Shown in pieces: positions 46,801 through 58,375 of a stretch of 64,000 nt of DNA; the first letter of the stretch is position 1; each line of letters begins with the position of its first letter. A model generated the notes under the pieces. That model did not search any database and was not told the origin of the DNA. It was given only the letters and a program-made list of their open reading frames with translations. A program made the position numbers and the translations under genes. This stretch comes from Lycocorax pyrrhopterus obiensis (Eukaryota > Chordata > Aves > Passeriformes > Paradisaeidae), in the NCBI GenBank assembly GCA_014706295.1, contig JACSVZ010000024.1:7297487-7361486 (forward strand), given 5' to 3'.

Positions 46801-49800
46801 CCCGAGGGGGCTGGCGGGAGAGGCGCCAGGGGCTGTTTTCCGCCCCCCCAGGGAGCCAGGTTGGTCCCGAGCTCCTGTGGGAATCTGTTCCCTCCCACCC
46901 TTCCCCGAGCAGGTTTTTCCCAGTGAACATGCCTCCAATCCCAGCCTCGTGCCCCCGGATCTGCCCCGGAGCTGCCGGCACCACAACGGTTAATTCTGAG
47001 CACATGGGAAACACCTGCCTCAGATAAGACCCCGTGCATCTGCCAGCACGGGAGGGGGGCCACGAGCCTGCCCCCCCCGCCACCGGTGTCCCTTACTCCT
47101 CTGGCATGGATGGCCATGGCCAATGTATGTTCCCATCACCGTTGGGGAGGTCAGCTGCACCCCACCTGCCCCAAGCAATGGGGAAACTGAGGCACAGAGC
47201 AACCCACAGCAGATCCTGGTGTTTCCAGACACCTCCAAACCCCCCGAATCCCCCCTCCCCACGTGCAGGAGGAGATAAAGGGGGACCCCTGCTCGCCCAG
47301 GTGCAGTTTTGAGGGGTAGGGGCTTGGTGGGCTCAGACAGGGGCAGGACCCTGAGTTCTGCGACCCGTCAGCAAGGGACAATGGACAAGGGGCTCCCTCT
47401 TGTGACCCAGCTGCCATCCCCCCAGCCGGGCAGGATTAGACACACAACAGCTGAGTGGGGCACAGCGAGAGGCTCCCAGCACCCTGCCAGCACTGAGGGG
47501 GGGTGGGATGAACCAGAGCAGGTAGGGGAGCAGGGACCAAACCCAAAGACCTCCCCAAGACACCCCATGCCACTTGCCAGCCCCCAGCCATGGCTCTCCA
47601 GGATGTGGGAACACACCATCTACACCCCAATATGATGGTGGGGGTGCGAAATGAGGCTTGACCCCAAAATTTCAGGGGGGTGTAAGGCAGTGAGGGGGCA
47701 GCCTGGGCCCCCTGCCAGCTCTGCCTGCCAAGCAGCCCTGAGCCCAGCCCTGGCGCCAGGGGCTACACCCTGCACCCAGCCCAAGCATCAGAGCATCCCT
47801 CAGCCCCCCCGCGGGGGGCTCCTCCTGCCAACCTTCCCTTTCAACAGCATCCGCTGCCTTCTCCGGGCTTGCCCGGGCTCTGCCCGGCCCTTTATGAGGC
47901 TCCCCCCGGCTCCCCCTTTTGCCAGCCCCACCGCCCCCACGGGGGCGTGGGAACGCAGCGCCTGGAGTTGGGCACTCGGAACCGGCAGGGAGCCAAGGGG
48001 CACTCCAGGATCCTGCTGCTTGCTTGTGCCACTGACTTGGGGTGGCTGAAGGCTAGTAGGGCACGAGATGGGGACAGGGGAATGGGGGCCGATCCCAGAT
48101 TTGGAGGACAGGGAGACCACCCTGCGATGAGGAGGAAGGCAGTACCCTCACCCCAGGTACTGCTCCCTCCTTCGGGGTGCAGCCGACATCTGCATCCCCT
48201 CCAACAGCCCCATCCCAGGAGATGTTCCCCAGCAGAGAGGAGCTGGTGGCTTTAAAAGCCATAGCCAAAAAAGCCCCTCCAAGGGCAGCAGCACAATCAC
48301 CACTTCCCCACCCATCTCTCCCCCAAAAATCCCCCCTTCTGCTCATGCAGAAAACCCTTTGATGGGATCAGGGTGGGATGGGATTATGTCACCCCTGTAG
48401 AATCTGGGGTGCTGCTGAGCAGGTTCTCCCACCAACCCAGCACCCACAGGGGCTGCCACTCTCGGGTGCTCTTTGCACGGGCGGCTCAGCCCTGCCAGCT
48501 CGTACAGAACCACAGCAGACTCTGGATGCCCTTGTTCAGGGTGGGGAGCTGGGATCCCATGGAAGAAACACCTCTCTCTCCGGTGCTCTTGCATAGATGT
48601 AAGCCCCTATGGAGACTCCACAGACCCTATAGACACCAGACATGGGCAAACACTGACGACGGGACTGGCATGGGCTAAAACCACTCCAAAATACACATTT
48701 TCCATGGAGGAAAACGCATTTAACTACTCCAGAACTCTCAAATTGGAGAGTATGGTAAATTTAAGGCTTTTTTGGACCATGAGAGACAACCCATCCTGCT
48801 TTCCCGCGGGGGGATAGGCTCCTCCGTCTTATCCCAGATCACTCACGTGGCAAAAAGCCGGTGGGAGCGGCCGCAATTGCCCTGCTTGGGAATTGGGAGG
48901 AAACGCTCATTATCTGATTCCCTCGGCTCCGCACACAAAGGTTGTGCCATAAACAGGGTGTGTGCGGCAGGAACCCCAGCTGTCAGGACCGCGAGTGCCA
49001 CACCGGGGCTGGAAATAGTACCTTCAGCACTGCGAATGGGATAGTGGCATCAGGGAATGAGATGGGGACAGGGGGGAACACCTCTCGCAAGCCACCAAGG
49101 GGAATGGAGGAGCACGTCATGTCCCCGGTTGTCACATGAGCCCCCCAGACCCCGTTCAAGGGACAGTTGTGGGCAGGAGCATCCGGAACCTCTCCTTGTG
49201 TGGGTGGTGATGATGACGATGATGATGATGATGGTGATGACAAAGAGGCCGTTAGCCCAAAACCTCTTGATCCCAGGTGTCACTTAAGGACAAGCACTTC
49301 ATGTCCCCAGGTGCCACACAAGTGCGTCCGCCCCACTCCCAGCCCCATTTAGGGGACAGCGGCAGGAAGGAGTACCCTGAGCACCTCCGGGAGCGGTTGA
49401 TGATGATGATGATGATGACAAAGGGGCCATTAGCCCAAAACCAGCTCTGCAGATCCACAGAAATGGTACTGGGAGTCTTGTGGGGTGTTTTTAAGGGAGG
49501 GGGCAGCAATGATGGTGTCTCCTTAAACGACAGCCCCCGGCAGTGCAGGATGTGGCATCTCACGCGGTTCGGAGACAAAGAGGCCGGAGAGGAGACAGGT
49601 GGTCCCGAAGTCCCCCGGGATGGGACTCGAAACGGCCCCCCAGCCACAGCATAAAGGGGGAAGCAAAGACACTCCCTCTCCCCTCGCCGCGGCAATGTCC
49701 CCAGCTGGCACCAAGCATCAGGGACTGGGGAATGGGGGGGCGGGGGCTGGAATAAATAAATAAATCAAGCTTTGGGAAAACTAAATCGGTGTTAGCGGGG

Positions 49801-51080
49801 TCTGGGATCCCTCCCAGGACCCGAGGAGAACAGAGGCTCACAGTGAGGGCTGGATGTGTGCCCAGGCTGGAGCAGGCAGGAATTAAATGCCAGCTGCCAG
49901 CGGGGCCGACGGGCCGGGGACTCAGAGGGGGCCCTCTGGGAGCAGGGACGGGCTGGGCAGAGCCTCCTGTGTGCCCCGACACTGGGCGCGGGACCAGCAC
50001 TCGACTCGTTCCTCAGTTTCTCTGTTTAGAGGTAGCTTTGTAGCTTAGTGCTGGGCTTTGTAAACACAGCCGTGACCCCGCGGCTTGGCGGCAGAGATAT
50101 GGGACAGCAAGCCCCTACACAACTCTCAGCATCAGGGTCCGAGCTACAAAGCCTTGGAGCGGTCCACGGAGGATGAGACGCTCCCCCCCCCGCCCCCCCA
50201 AAAACAGCCATTGCGAGTCCCACTGTAACCACGGGCAGAAACCAAGCTTGGAAAGCGACGCTGTAGCACCCCTGTCCCGTGTCCCCCCACCTCCCGGGTG
50301 ACGGGTCACCCCGGGGGTCACAGCTCCAAAGTGAGGAGAGCCGGGGGGCAGAGCTGGTGCCCCCCACCCAGAGGAGGCAGGGGCTCTGCCTGTACCCATT
50401 CCTCATTTCCCCACCATAGAAAGGGTTTCTCAAAGGGCCTGGGATCGCTGACCGGGTTTTGAGGCGCAACCCGGACTTTTTGCAAGCTGGAGAGAGGAAA
50501 AAAGGCCGAAAAAGGCGGAGAAGCGGAAGCCGAAGCCGCGGGCACGCAGGGACGAGGGGAAGTTGAGAAACATCTGAGCCATTTCACTGCGACTTCTGAT
50601 TTCAGACCTCACCCTCCCCCACCCCCAGAAAGACACATTAGAGGGTGCAGACTCCAATATAAACTGCAAAATTTGGAAGGGAGGGGGCTGTACATGCTGG
50701 GGTTACCCACCCCTTGCTCCCCACCCAGCACGATCCCCAGCCTCCCGTGACCCCGAAGCGATGCCCGAGGAAGAGACGGGATGCAGACATCTTACCGGCA
50801 GCCGTCCCGCCGAGGCTGAGCAGAGGGTCCTGAGCTCGGGGCCTTGGGGGGTGTCACAGAGACACCCGCCCCGGGAAGCGGGAACGCTAACAGCCGCTGG
50901 CGTGTAGACTTGGGAGAAACAGCCGGTGGACAACGGGGGGCTGCCCAGGCTGGAAGCCCCCGGATCACAGGAGCCCATCACCGACATGACCTTCTTCGGG
51001 TGGTGGTGGGGACGGGGGTGCGGGAGGGCGGTGCCCCCCCTCCCCGGGGCGGGGGACACTCCCCTGGGGAGCCGCAACAT
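43854..51080 (-). CDS. E2F2: Transcription factor E2F2
   Basis: E2F2 with a DP partner binds TTTSSCGC sites and drives S-phase genes; RB-family pocket proteins repress it. Coding exons: 50796-51080, 45705-45792, 45129-45348, 44858-45016, 44578-44692, 43854-44339, in frame, 450 residues (human 437). Visible elements: the cyclin A-binding segment AKRKLDLEG (96-104); the winged-helix DNA-binding domain (about 126-198) with [14 protein letters not shown] and [20 protein letters not shown]; a leucine-rich dimerisation region; the marked box ([31 protein letters not shown]); and the C-terminal transactivation/pocket-binding segment [20 protein letters not shown] (424-443) ending DLGDLLKH. The first ATG ([10 protein letters not shown]) is chosen because human E2F2 also starts MLxxPR; in-frame ATGs 31 and 34 codons later (VMSVMGSC) are alternatives. 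Intron 4 is AT-AC. E2F2 is chosen over E2F1/3 by sequence and by ASAP3/ID3 linkage. Confidence 0.96.
44693..44857 (-). other. E2F2: U12-type AT-AC intron in E2F2
   Basis: Exon 4 ends ...ETNQ AG followed by ATATCCTTGC, with no GT available. The intron ends TTCCTGTCCAC and the next exon starts G CTG GCA TAC, giving [11 protein letters not shown] as in human E2F2. TTCCTATAC, about 17 nt before the end, is the likely branch site. Minor-class introns are known in E2F genes. Length 165 bp. Confidence 0.88.
45360..45615. repeat. About 65-bp tandem repeat in E2F2 intron 2
   Basis: Four degenerate copies of AGAGACC...CCCATCCTCTCCTTAGTG, TGGGATGTGGGA and GGTGACATGGGG. It occupies most of the 356-bp intron. 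Confidence 0.8.
49116..49442. repeat. Diverged two-copy duplication with GAT repeats in E2F2 intron 1
   Basis: Copies at about 49116-49263 and 49298-49442 share TCATGTCCCC, a GGACAG...GGAG block, a (GAT)n stretch, GACAAAG and TTAGCCCAAAACC in the same order. Confidence 0.8.
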
Positions 51081-51259
51081 TGCAAAGTCCTTTCCGAGAA
51101 GCCCGGCCCGGGGGAGGGAGCAGGAGCACCCCGCGATTCCGTAGCCGGGAGGGGGTCACGATCTCAGCCGTGGCATTTTGGGGGAGCGGGGAGGCGTTCC
51201 GGCGGGCGATGCCACCGGCCGGTCCCCAGATTCCCCCCGAAAAACCTGCAGAGAAGAAC

Positions 51260-51625
51260 GCGACGGCGATGCCGCCAAAACCGGCGGAAAAATCGCTTTT
51301 GGCCCCAAAAATCAGCCGCACTGGGGCCCTATGGGGCCGGGGCGGCCGGAGCGCCGCCCCGCCTGGGCCGGGACCCCCGCGCCCGGCTCAGCTCCCGCCC
51401 GATCGCGCCCGGCCCCGATCGCTCCTTTTTTTTTTTTTCCGTTTTTTTTTTTTTTTTTTAAGCGCCAAAACCCGTGCCGCGAAATTCGGATTTCCCGCGG
51501 AGAACGCCGCGCGCTGATTGGCTGTCGCTGCCGTGGTCCCGCCCCTTCGCTGCTGCCGGTGGCGCCGCGCCGGGAGGGGCCTTAAAGTGGCCGCGCGGCG
51601 GGCGGGGTAATTTATGCAAATAAGG
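51260..51625 (-). promoter_or_regulatory. E2F2: E2F2 CpG-island promoter with E2F sites
   Basis: E2F consensus sites: TTTGGCGC on minus (51462-51469), TTTCCCGC on plus (51491-51498), and a TTTGGCGG variant (51272-51279). A CCAAT box on minus (51517-51521) and a perfect octamer ATGCAAAT (51614-51621) lie upstream. A T13CCGT18 tract sits at 51426-51459 beside an E2F site. E2F-site autoregulation is established for mammalian E2F2. Confidence 0.7.
51426..51459. repeat. Poly-T tract in the E2F2 promoter
   Basis: T13 CCG T18 on plus (A-rich on the E2F2 sense strand), an interrupted dA:dT tract of the kind that disfavours nucleosomes. Confidence 0.95.
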
Positions 51626-52369
51626 GGAGGGGCCTTCTTGAGACCACCTGCTGGGGGGAGGGGTGCCTGTTTTGGGGGAGGAGGGCATTTGGGTTGGGGA
51701 TCGGGACTAGCATACATTTTCTGTTATTTATTTTTTAGACAATATCCCCCCCATCAATCTGGTGGGTTCCAGCCTGGGGGCTGCGGCCGTCCAGCCCCCT
51801 CATCCAGCATTCCTTATCGTCCTCTCGTCTCCATCAACCCCCAATCCTCATCTTCCCATCCTCATCCCACCCTTCCCATCGTTCCCCCATCCCCAGTTAC
51901 AGCAACCCAGGGTAGGGGAGAGGGGGCTGCATCTACTTAAAACCAAGATTTTGGGGTCCAGCAGCCAGAGGCTGTCTGGCACCTCCCCACCCTGCAGACA
52001 GGGGACAGTGCTGTCAGGGGAGGGCAGTGATCTCAGAGGGGCTCAGCATGAGGAGTTTTGGCCCCTGGTTCACTCATAGCTCATTCAACCTGCCACCCAT
52101 TGTTCCCCATGCGTCCCACCCACATGTCCTTGGAGCGCATCAGGTCTTTCTGGCAAAGTGGAGGAAGAAAAAGGGGATGAAGGGCACCCAAGGTGGCCTA
52201 CAGGGTATTTCAGAGTGCAGCAGTAGCAGGAATCACGGAGGCAATTGCAAACCCCCACGTGAGGGCAACTCTGATCCTCACTGGCACCAGTAAAAGGCCA
52301 CCACAGCCACTGAGACAAGCCAGGGTTTAATCCTGCCGAGGCCACCGAGCCACAGCAGTTGGTTCCTCT

Positions 52370-52530
52370 TCGTCCCCTGGTTCCTCTCCATCACGTCTTT
52401 CCTCTCCATCACCTTGTTTGTCTCCATCTCCTGGTTCCTCTCCATCCCCCGATTCCTCTCCATCACCTGCTTGCCTCCATCCATTCATTCCTCTCCATTG
52501 TTCTTCTCTCCATTGTTCTCCTCTCCGGGA
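52370..52530. repeat. GGTTCCTCTCCATCACC-type minisatellite
   Basis: About nine units of 15-18 bp, pyrimidine-rich on plus. The minus strand reads as a false GDGEEPGDGDKQGDGEE-type peptide. Confidence 0.85.
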
Positions 52531-53387
52531 AGAGCCAACTCTACGCCCAGGTCTGGGATAAGGATAATCATGCGCAGAGATGGACTTTTCGTGCAATGAA
52601 GCCTCCTGGAATACAGACAGATGGACACACATGCTGGGCATGGCCTCTGCTGTGGGTGAGGAAGGACACCAGACCTCCAGACTCCAACTCAGATGGGAGG
52701 GACGCCCAGAAATGTGCCAGGAGCCTCGGATCCAGGATAGACATTTGCCTCCCACCGTGCAAGAGCTTTGAGGCAGAACAAAAGACCTGGCAGCAGTGAT
52801 GCCACCCCAGCTGGGTGATGCGGCCCTTGTGCCAGGAGTGTGGCTGAGCTTGGCAAATCGACCCACCTAAGACCTTCTTCTTCCCCTCCGTGGGAAGAAG
52901 GCAACTGCCGTCTCCATCCCAGTGCACAAAGAGAAGGCCATGGCCGGCAGGGCAGATAAATCCGTGTCGACTGGCTACCTCGGGCTCGCTACAGCGGGTG
53001 ACCCTCGGGATATGGACATAAGGGTATGGGAAGGGCTTGGCAGGTTGTGTCCTCAACTCCTGCAGTTTGGACAAAGCAGAGGTGATGTCCCCACACGTCA
53101 TCAGTGTGACCTCACCACGGTAAGGGCTGACCCAGAAAGTGGGAAAACTTGTTGGCCCTCACCCCCTCAGCTGTGCTGAGGAACAGCTGAGGCAGGAGTC
53201 AAGGGCATCTTTCCACTACCTAATATTTGCTCAATAAGCCTTTTACAGGCTTTCCAGCCATGGCTTTCCACCAGCAAAGTCCTCTACCATACCAGAAGAC
53301 ACAGATTTGTATCTTCCTGTGACACCAAGGTGTCCAGAAGGGTGGGCCATGCACCAGCTTCCACCCTACAAGCCAGAGGGGTTTGGA

Positions 53388-53440
53388 TTGGAAAGGACCT
53401 TAGAGATCATCTCGTTCTGTGATGTTGCAGAGGTCTGGGA
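53388..53440 (-). mobile_element. Short CR1 LINE 3' remnant
   Basis: GTTTGGATTGGAAAGGACCT followed by TAGAGATCATCTCGTTCTGT resembles the complemented CR1 3' end. Only about 50 bp remain. Confidence 0.6.
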
Positions 53441-54604
53441 TGACCTTGCGGATGGCCCGAAGCATCCCAACCGGCCCCTTGACCAGCCTCCTCACCCCGG
53501 GGCAAGGCGAGAGATCCCACCACTGTGCTGGCCACGGTGGGGGGGAGGAGCCAGGAGACCCCTCCCAGCTTCTCCCCCGAGGGTCTCGGGAGTGTCTGAA
53601 CTGCACTCCCAAACCAGGGTGAAGAGGTGATGGTGAAGAACAAGCAATGATGTTGCTTTTCCCAGTGCAGATTCAGCACATGGGATAGTGGCACCACATC
53701 TGGGCCACTGCATTTCTGCCCAGACCAAGATGGCACCATCAGAGGCTTTGGGGTACAGCACTCCCGCCCTCGCTTACCGCAGGATCTGGAAAATGTTTCG
53801 GCTTGGAGATGAGGGACCTCATCATGATGCAGACCACAAGGAGAAGGTTGACTATATCCCAGAAGCAGGGGGCTGAAGCTGGGCCGTGGGCCCCAAATGA
53901 GACCCCATCCCCTAATGTTCCTCCCCCAGGAACATTCCCAGGAGAGAGGGGGTACAAGGGGTGCTGGTGTCCTATGGCTCTGCCCAGAGTGGGGGGGAAC
54001 AAGTGTCCCGAGAGCATATGATGGGCCACTAGGAAAGCACAGGTGGCCAGCAGCCCCCACAGCCCAATGCCACACATCCCTGTGCCTGGAATGGGGGCAA
54101 CAGAGGAGGTCCCAGTCCTTTCTGGAAAGGCACCAGGGAAGGTCCTGGTCCTTCCCAAGGGGAACACCGGAGGAGATCCCAGTTCTTCCCGGGATAGGCA
54201 TCGGAGGAAGCCTTGGGCGTTTCCAAGGGTGCAGCAGAGAAAATCTGAAATCCCAGCTCTTCCCGAGGGGAGCCGGGCTCTTCTTCCTCCGCCCTGGAGA
54301 CGGCAGCAGCGAGCCGCGGCTGCGAGGCCCTCACCGCCCCGGCTCCACCCCACGTCGTCCCCGGCAGATTTTGGGACGTGTATGAAGCCTCTGTCCCACC
54401 ATGGGACAAAGCCCCGATGTCGCCTGTGGGAGAGGGAAGGCAAAGGCTGACAGGAACACGCGAGGTGGCTGCCAGGATAGAGCGTAGTCTCCATGGGGGT
54501 GGGGAGGGGGCGGGAACAGCCTCCTCCAATTCCACAGCATCTCTGGGAGTTCCAACCAAGGGGGTGCTGAGCCCCTGCACAGGTTGGTTTGCAGGATGAG
54601 TCCT

Positions 54605-55085
54605 CCTGTGCATACATGGACACGCGTGCATGCACAGACACATGTCAGTGTAGGCACGTGTGTAAGTGCACATAGGTGTGTAAGTGCACGCAGGCATGCG
54701 TGCATATATATGCACACATACGTAAACGTGCATGCATTTTAAGCGTGACACAGACGTGCGTCAGTGCCTGTAGGCATGTTGTGAGTACACATGGGCATGG
54801 GTGTAAATGCATGCACACGTGTGAGTGTGCCCGGACACATGTGTCAGCGTCCGTATACACGTGTGTGAGTGCACATAGGTGTGTGCAACTGAACACAGTC
54901 GTGCATGCATATCTGCACGTGTGAGCATGCACAGACGTGTGTCAGCTTGTAAATACGTGTGTAAGTGCACACAGGTGTGTACAAATGCACACACTCATGC
55001 GTGCATACATGCACACACATGTGAATATGCACATACCACACGTGTCAGTGTAGTCATGTGTGTAAGTACACACGTGGGTGTTCGC
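54605..55085. repeat. Long degenerate TG/CA (alternating purine-pyrimidine) tract
   Basis: About 480 bp of mostly alternating purine-pyrimidine sequence with recurring GTGTGTAAGTGCACA and GTGCATGCAT motifs. No single fixed period. Confidence 0.85.
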
Positions 55086-55099
55086 ACCCACGGTCAGCG

Positions 55100-55495
55100 G
55101 CCAGAACTCCCCTCCACGCGTGAGCGCGCCTGCCCAAGGTCACGCGTGTGCGCGCAGCATCTGTGTCAGCGGCGCCTGGCGGAGAGCCGGACGGGGGGGC
55201 CGAGGGGGGCCAGGCCTTGGCCGGGGCAGCAGCGGGAGGAGGAGGAGGAGGAGGTGGAGGAGGAGGAGGGAAGTGCGGCTCAGACAGCGCGGCGCCAGCA
55301 AACACCTGCAAACAGCTCCGGGCACACAATGGCAAATACAGGTGGGAACCGCCGCCTCCGTCAGCGCAGCGATTGCATCAGACTCCGGCGCTTGCCAAGA
55401 GGCGAACGAGCCAGCGCAGGGGCCACCGGCACCGCGGCGGGGCCGCGCTCGACCTTCACCATTCTCCCCCTCCTGCCCCCCCCCCCCCCCCCCCG
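55100..55495. promoter_or_regulatory. CpG-rich patch with BMP response element
   Basis: GC- and CpG-rich, with a (GGA)n stretch, the composite CAGAC-AGCGC-GGCGCC (55281-55296) and a C19 tract (55476-55494). It could be an ID3 downstream enhancer or an unannotated promoter; no transcript evidence is available. Confidence 0.45.
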
Positions 55496-55608
55496 TGTTC
55501 GTTTTTGGCCTCCTCACCCTCTTTTCTGCACCCCTGCAGTGTAGCTGGGGTGGTAAAAGTAAAGCCTAGCTTGCTCGGCCAGGAGCATTTTTCTCGTTCC
55601 AGCTGTTC

Positions 55609-55925
55609 CCCCCCGAGGTAAATCTCGGCCCCGGCGGCTATTTTTAGTTGGGTATTTTTCCCGTTTTCTTTAATTTTTTTTTAAATCAGGGTTTTCCTGG
55701 AAAGCATCGGCATCCCACAACAGCCAGGGTAAATCTGCTGCATGGGGTAAATCTTCCCCCCGAGGTAAATCCCATCTGCCCCACGGGGTAAATCCCATCA
55801 ATCCCCCGAGGTAAATGCAAGCCCCAGCAGTTATTTTTAGTTGTGAGGGTTTCCCTAATTTTTTTTAAATTTTTATTTTTAAATCAGGAGTTTCAAAGAA
55901 AGCACTGGCAACAAGCCACAGCCCA
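55609..55925. repeat. Two-copy duplication rich in GAGGTAAAT
   Basis: Copies at about 55609-55731 and 55802-55925 share CCCCGAGGTAAAT, CTATTTTTAGTTG-like text, TTTTTTTTAAAT, ATCAGG and AAAGCA. Extra GGGGTAAAT units lie between them. Confidence 0.8.
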
Positions 55926-57839
55926 GTCCAGGGAGCCGGTGGGGTCTGAACAAGGCTCGTGCCAGAGTCTGGGAATGTCGGGGTGGCCGTTCCGGGCAAG
56001 GTGCTGGGATCCATCCACTACGGGGGAGGAGGTAACGGCCCTGGGAGGCTTCCTGGGAGCTAGAGCCAAACCTACGCCCTGCCAAACGGCACAGCCCCCG
56101 GCGTCGGGAATCCCCTGCCCTCATCCCTGAGGCGGGACAGGGGCAGGGGTCCCCCTCCACCTCCCCAGTGCTGTTTCCATCCAAAAAGCCACAGCAGGAC
56201 TGGTTTCTCCCACCCCACCAGTGCCTAGCCCCACTTCTCCCGGTAACCCCAGCCCCAAAGTAGGCTCATTAATGCTCCCACGAGTCCAGGATTTCCACCA
56301 CCATCATCCTTGATGGGGGACCCATTAGGACCTGGAGCGCCCACACTGCAAGAAGCCCCACCTTCCTGCTACCGAGACTCATTCCCGTCCCCTGGCTCAT
56401 TCCCGGGGTGCTTTTCCCACCCATCCCATTCAAATCCCTTTGGCACATCAGCACTGGCACAGCTGGAGGACCACGACACCGGGGTGAATGTGGGGACACT
56501 CACCCCTAACCCACCCTTTGCCTTTTCCTCCAGAGCCAAAAGCCATTGGAGATGGCAAAAGCCTATTTTTAGCTGTCAGCATGACAGCAGCTCCGTTCCC
56601 AGATGCAGTGGTTTCCGGATGGACGCCCTCACCTGCCTCCCACCATGCCTGGAACAGCCCATGTCGCTGCATCCCACCCCACCCCGGGGTGCCTGAGACT
56701 ACCCCGCCCTGGGGAGCCCGGGGACATCGAGCTGGGAGAAGGGAGGAAAGTTCCCAGGGGCTGGCGATCCAGTTGGACCAGGCGGTGCTTTTTGGAAGCT
56801 CCACATGCTTTTTTTCCCCTGTGGAAATGCCCATGGACAAGGGGCATTTGGCAGGTGCCAGCTGCACCCCAAGCTCCTGTTGGCTGTCCTGGGGATAGCG
56901 GCTGAAGCAGGTGTGTGTGGGGGAAAGTTTGTATCACTCTGTGCTCCAAGACCCCCGTGTCTTCTCCCTCCTCCTCTTCCTTTTCCCACTTTGCAGTCCC
57001 TAACCCAGCTCCCCTAGATGCCGGAGCACCCTGGGGACACCCCAGTGCCACAGGGCAGGATCCGCACCACGCCTGGCTAAGCCCACGGCCGCAAAACCAG
57101 AGCCCAGCGCAGGGGATAAAGATGATGCTGCTACAGGTGGGGGTGAAGTTCATTTAACTTCATCCCAGGCAGGCCAGCACCTTCCCCAGGGAGCATCATC
57201 TGGCTCTACAGCTGAGCCGGCCGGGGGTCACATCTGCTCCCGAGCCAAAGGGAAACCGCAGCATTACCCAAGGGGAGGAAAAAGCATTTCTGCTCCAAAC
57301 ACCCCTTTCCTGGGGTGTTGACCCCAGGGAGAACAGGCCAGGCACGGGCTGCTCTCTGGATACCACCTGGGGCAGCAAAAGCAGCCCAGAAACGCCTCTA
57401 CTCCTATGGGGTGTATCCTGGGGGAGCAGCATCACCCCTTCCAGCCCAGTAGAAGCTCAAATCCAGCCTCAGGGCACCCAGTAGCCCATTTTCACAAGGC
57501 TAAAAGTGGAAAAAGCTTATTTCCCTCTCCTTTTCAGGGCTCCAGCTACACCTCCAGATGGTCCCCGGGGCTCAACACCGTCTTCACTCCTTCCACATCA
57601 GATAAGCACAGCAGCACCCAAAATAGCTGGCAGCCACCTCGGCCGGGAGCCGGCAGCCCAGGGTTAATTCCTCCCATACCTGAGCTGACATTTCAACGCT
57701 ATTACACAATTACGGAGATTCCTACAGTAACCCTAGAAGTTCCCATCAGAGTTTGGAAGGCTCCCACCCCCCAGGGGTTTGTTTTCCCACCCAGGGGCGC
57801 ACCCCAACTCCCTCCACCCCACTGATGAAGGAAAAAAAA

Positions 57840-58375
57840 TCAAAATGATCTGATTTTTATTATGTAAAAATGGTAACTTTTATAAAAAGTTTATAAAGCA
57901 AGTACAAGGCACGTTCGCAGAAATTCACCTTCCTGCACAAAAGGTACAAAAAGATACTCTAGTATAGAGCTCCACAATACACGAGGCCACGGCCCCAGAG
58001 AGTTTGGTTCATACTCGAGGATGTTTGTCCCCCCCTCCCCAAAACCCCCTAATCCCCACCCCACCGTCCCATTAAACACCTTTAAAAAAAAGGACTCGCT
58101 GCTATAATCCAAAAATATACAGACAACCTCCTCTTCATCATCAGTCTATCATTAAAAATATCTCATGTGAGTTCGGGCCCAAAGCTGCGATGCTGAGCTC
58201 CGTGGGTGGGATGCTGGCGGTGGAAGGCTGGGGGGGTCGGAACCAGCCGCTCCCCGCTCGCGGTGCCCGGGCCCGGGGGAGGCGATGCCGGGGCCGGTAG
58301 GTCGCAGACAGCCCGGCGCCACGGAGGAAGCTGCTATTTACCTCCGGCTGATAACGAACCAGGAACCGACACTCG
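57840..58375 (-). other. ID3: ID3 untranslated exon 3
   Basis: After the stop codon, exon 2 ends CATCAG|GTAAGT at 58873. A pyrimidine tract and AACAGGCAG acceptor place the next exon at 58375. It contains 3'UTR only, AU-rich near the end, and holds a BMP-response-type composite at 58305-58320. Human ID3 also has a third, untranslated exon. Confidence 0.75.
57856..57861 (-). terminator. ID3: Polyadenylation signal of ID3
   Basis: AATAAA on minus within AT-rich sequence, closing the third (untranslated) exon. Confidence 0.8.

Larger units (their letters stand above)
51650..57830. other. E2F2-ID3 intergenic region
   Basis: No conserved coding sequence seen. Contents: a CTCTCCATC minisatellite, a CR1 scrap, a long TG/CA tract, a CpG-rich patch with a BMP response element, a duplicated TAAAT-rich block, and unremarkable GC-rich sequence. 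Confidence 0.6.

Noticed and set aside
50844..51461. 205-residue plus-strand open frame over the E2F2 CpG island
   Set aside because: Antisense to E2F2 exon 1 and its promoter; ends in poly-Phe from the T tract.
54879..55544. 221-residue plus-strand open frame
   Set aside because: Created by the TG/CA repeat and the CpG patch; repetitive peptide without domain.
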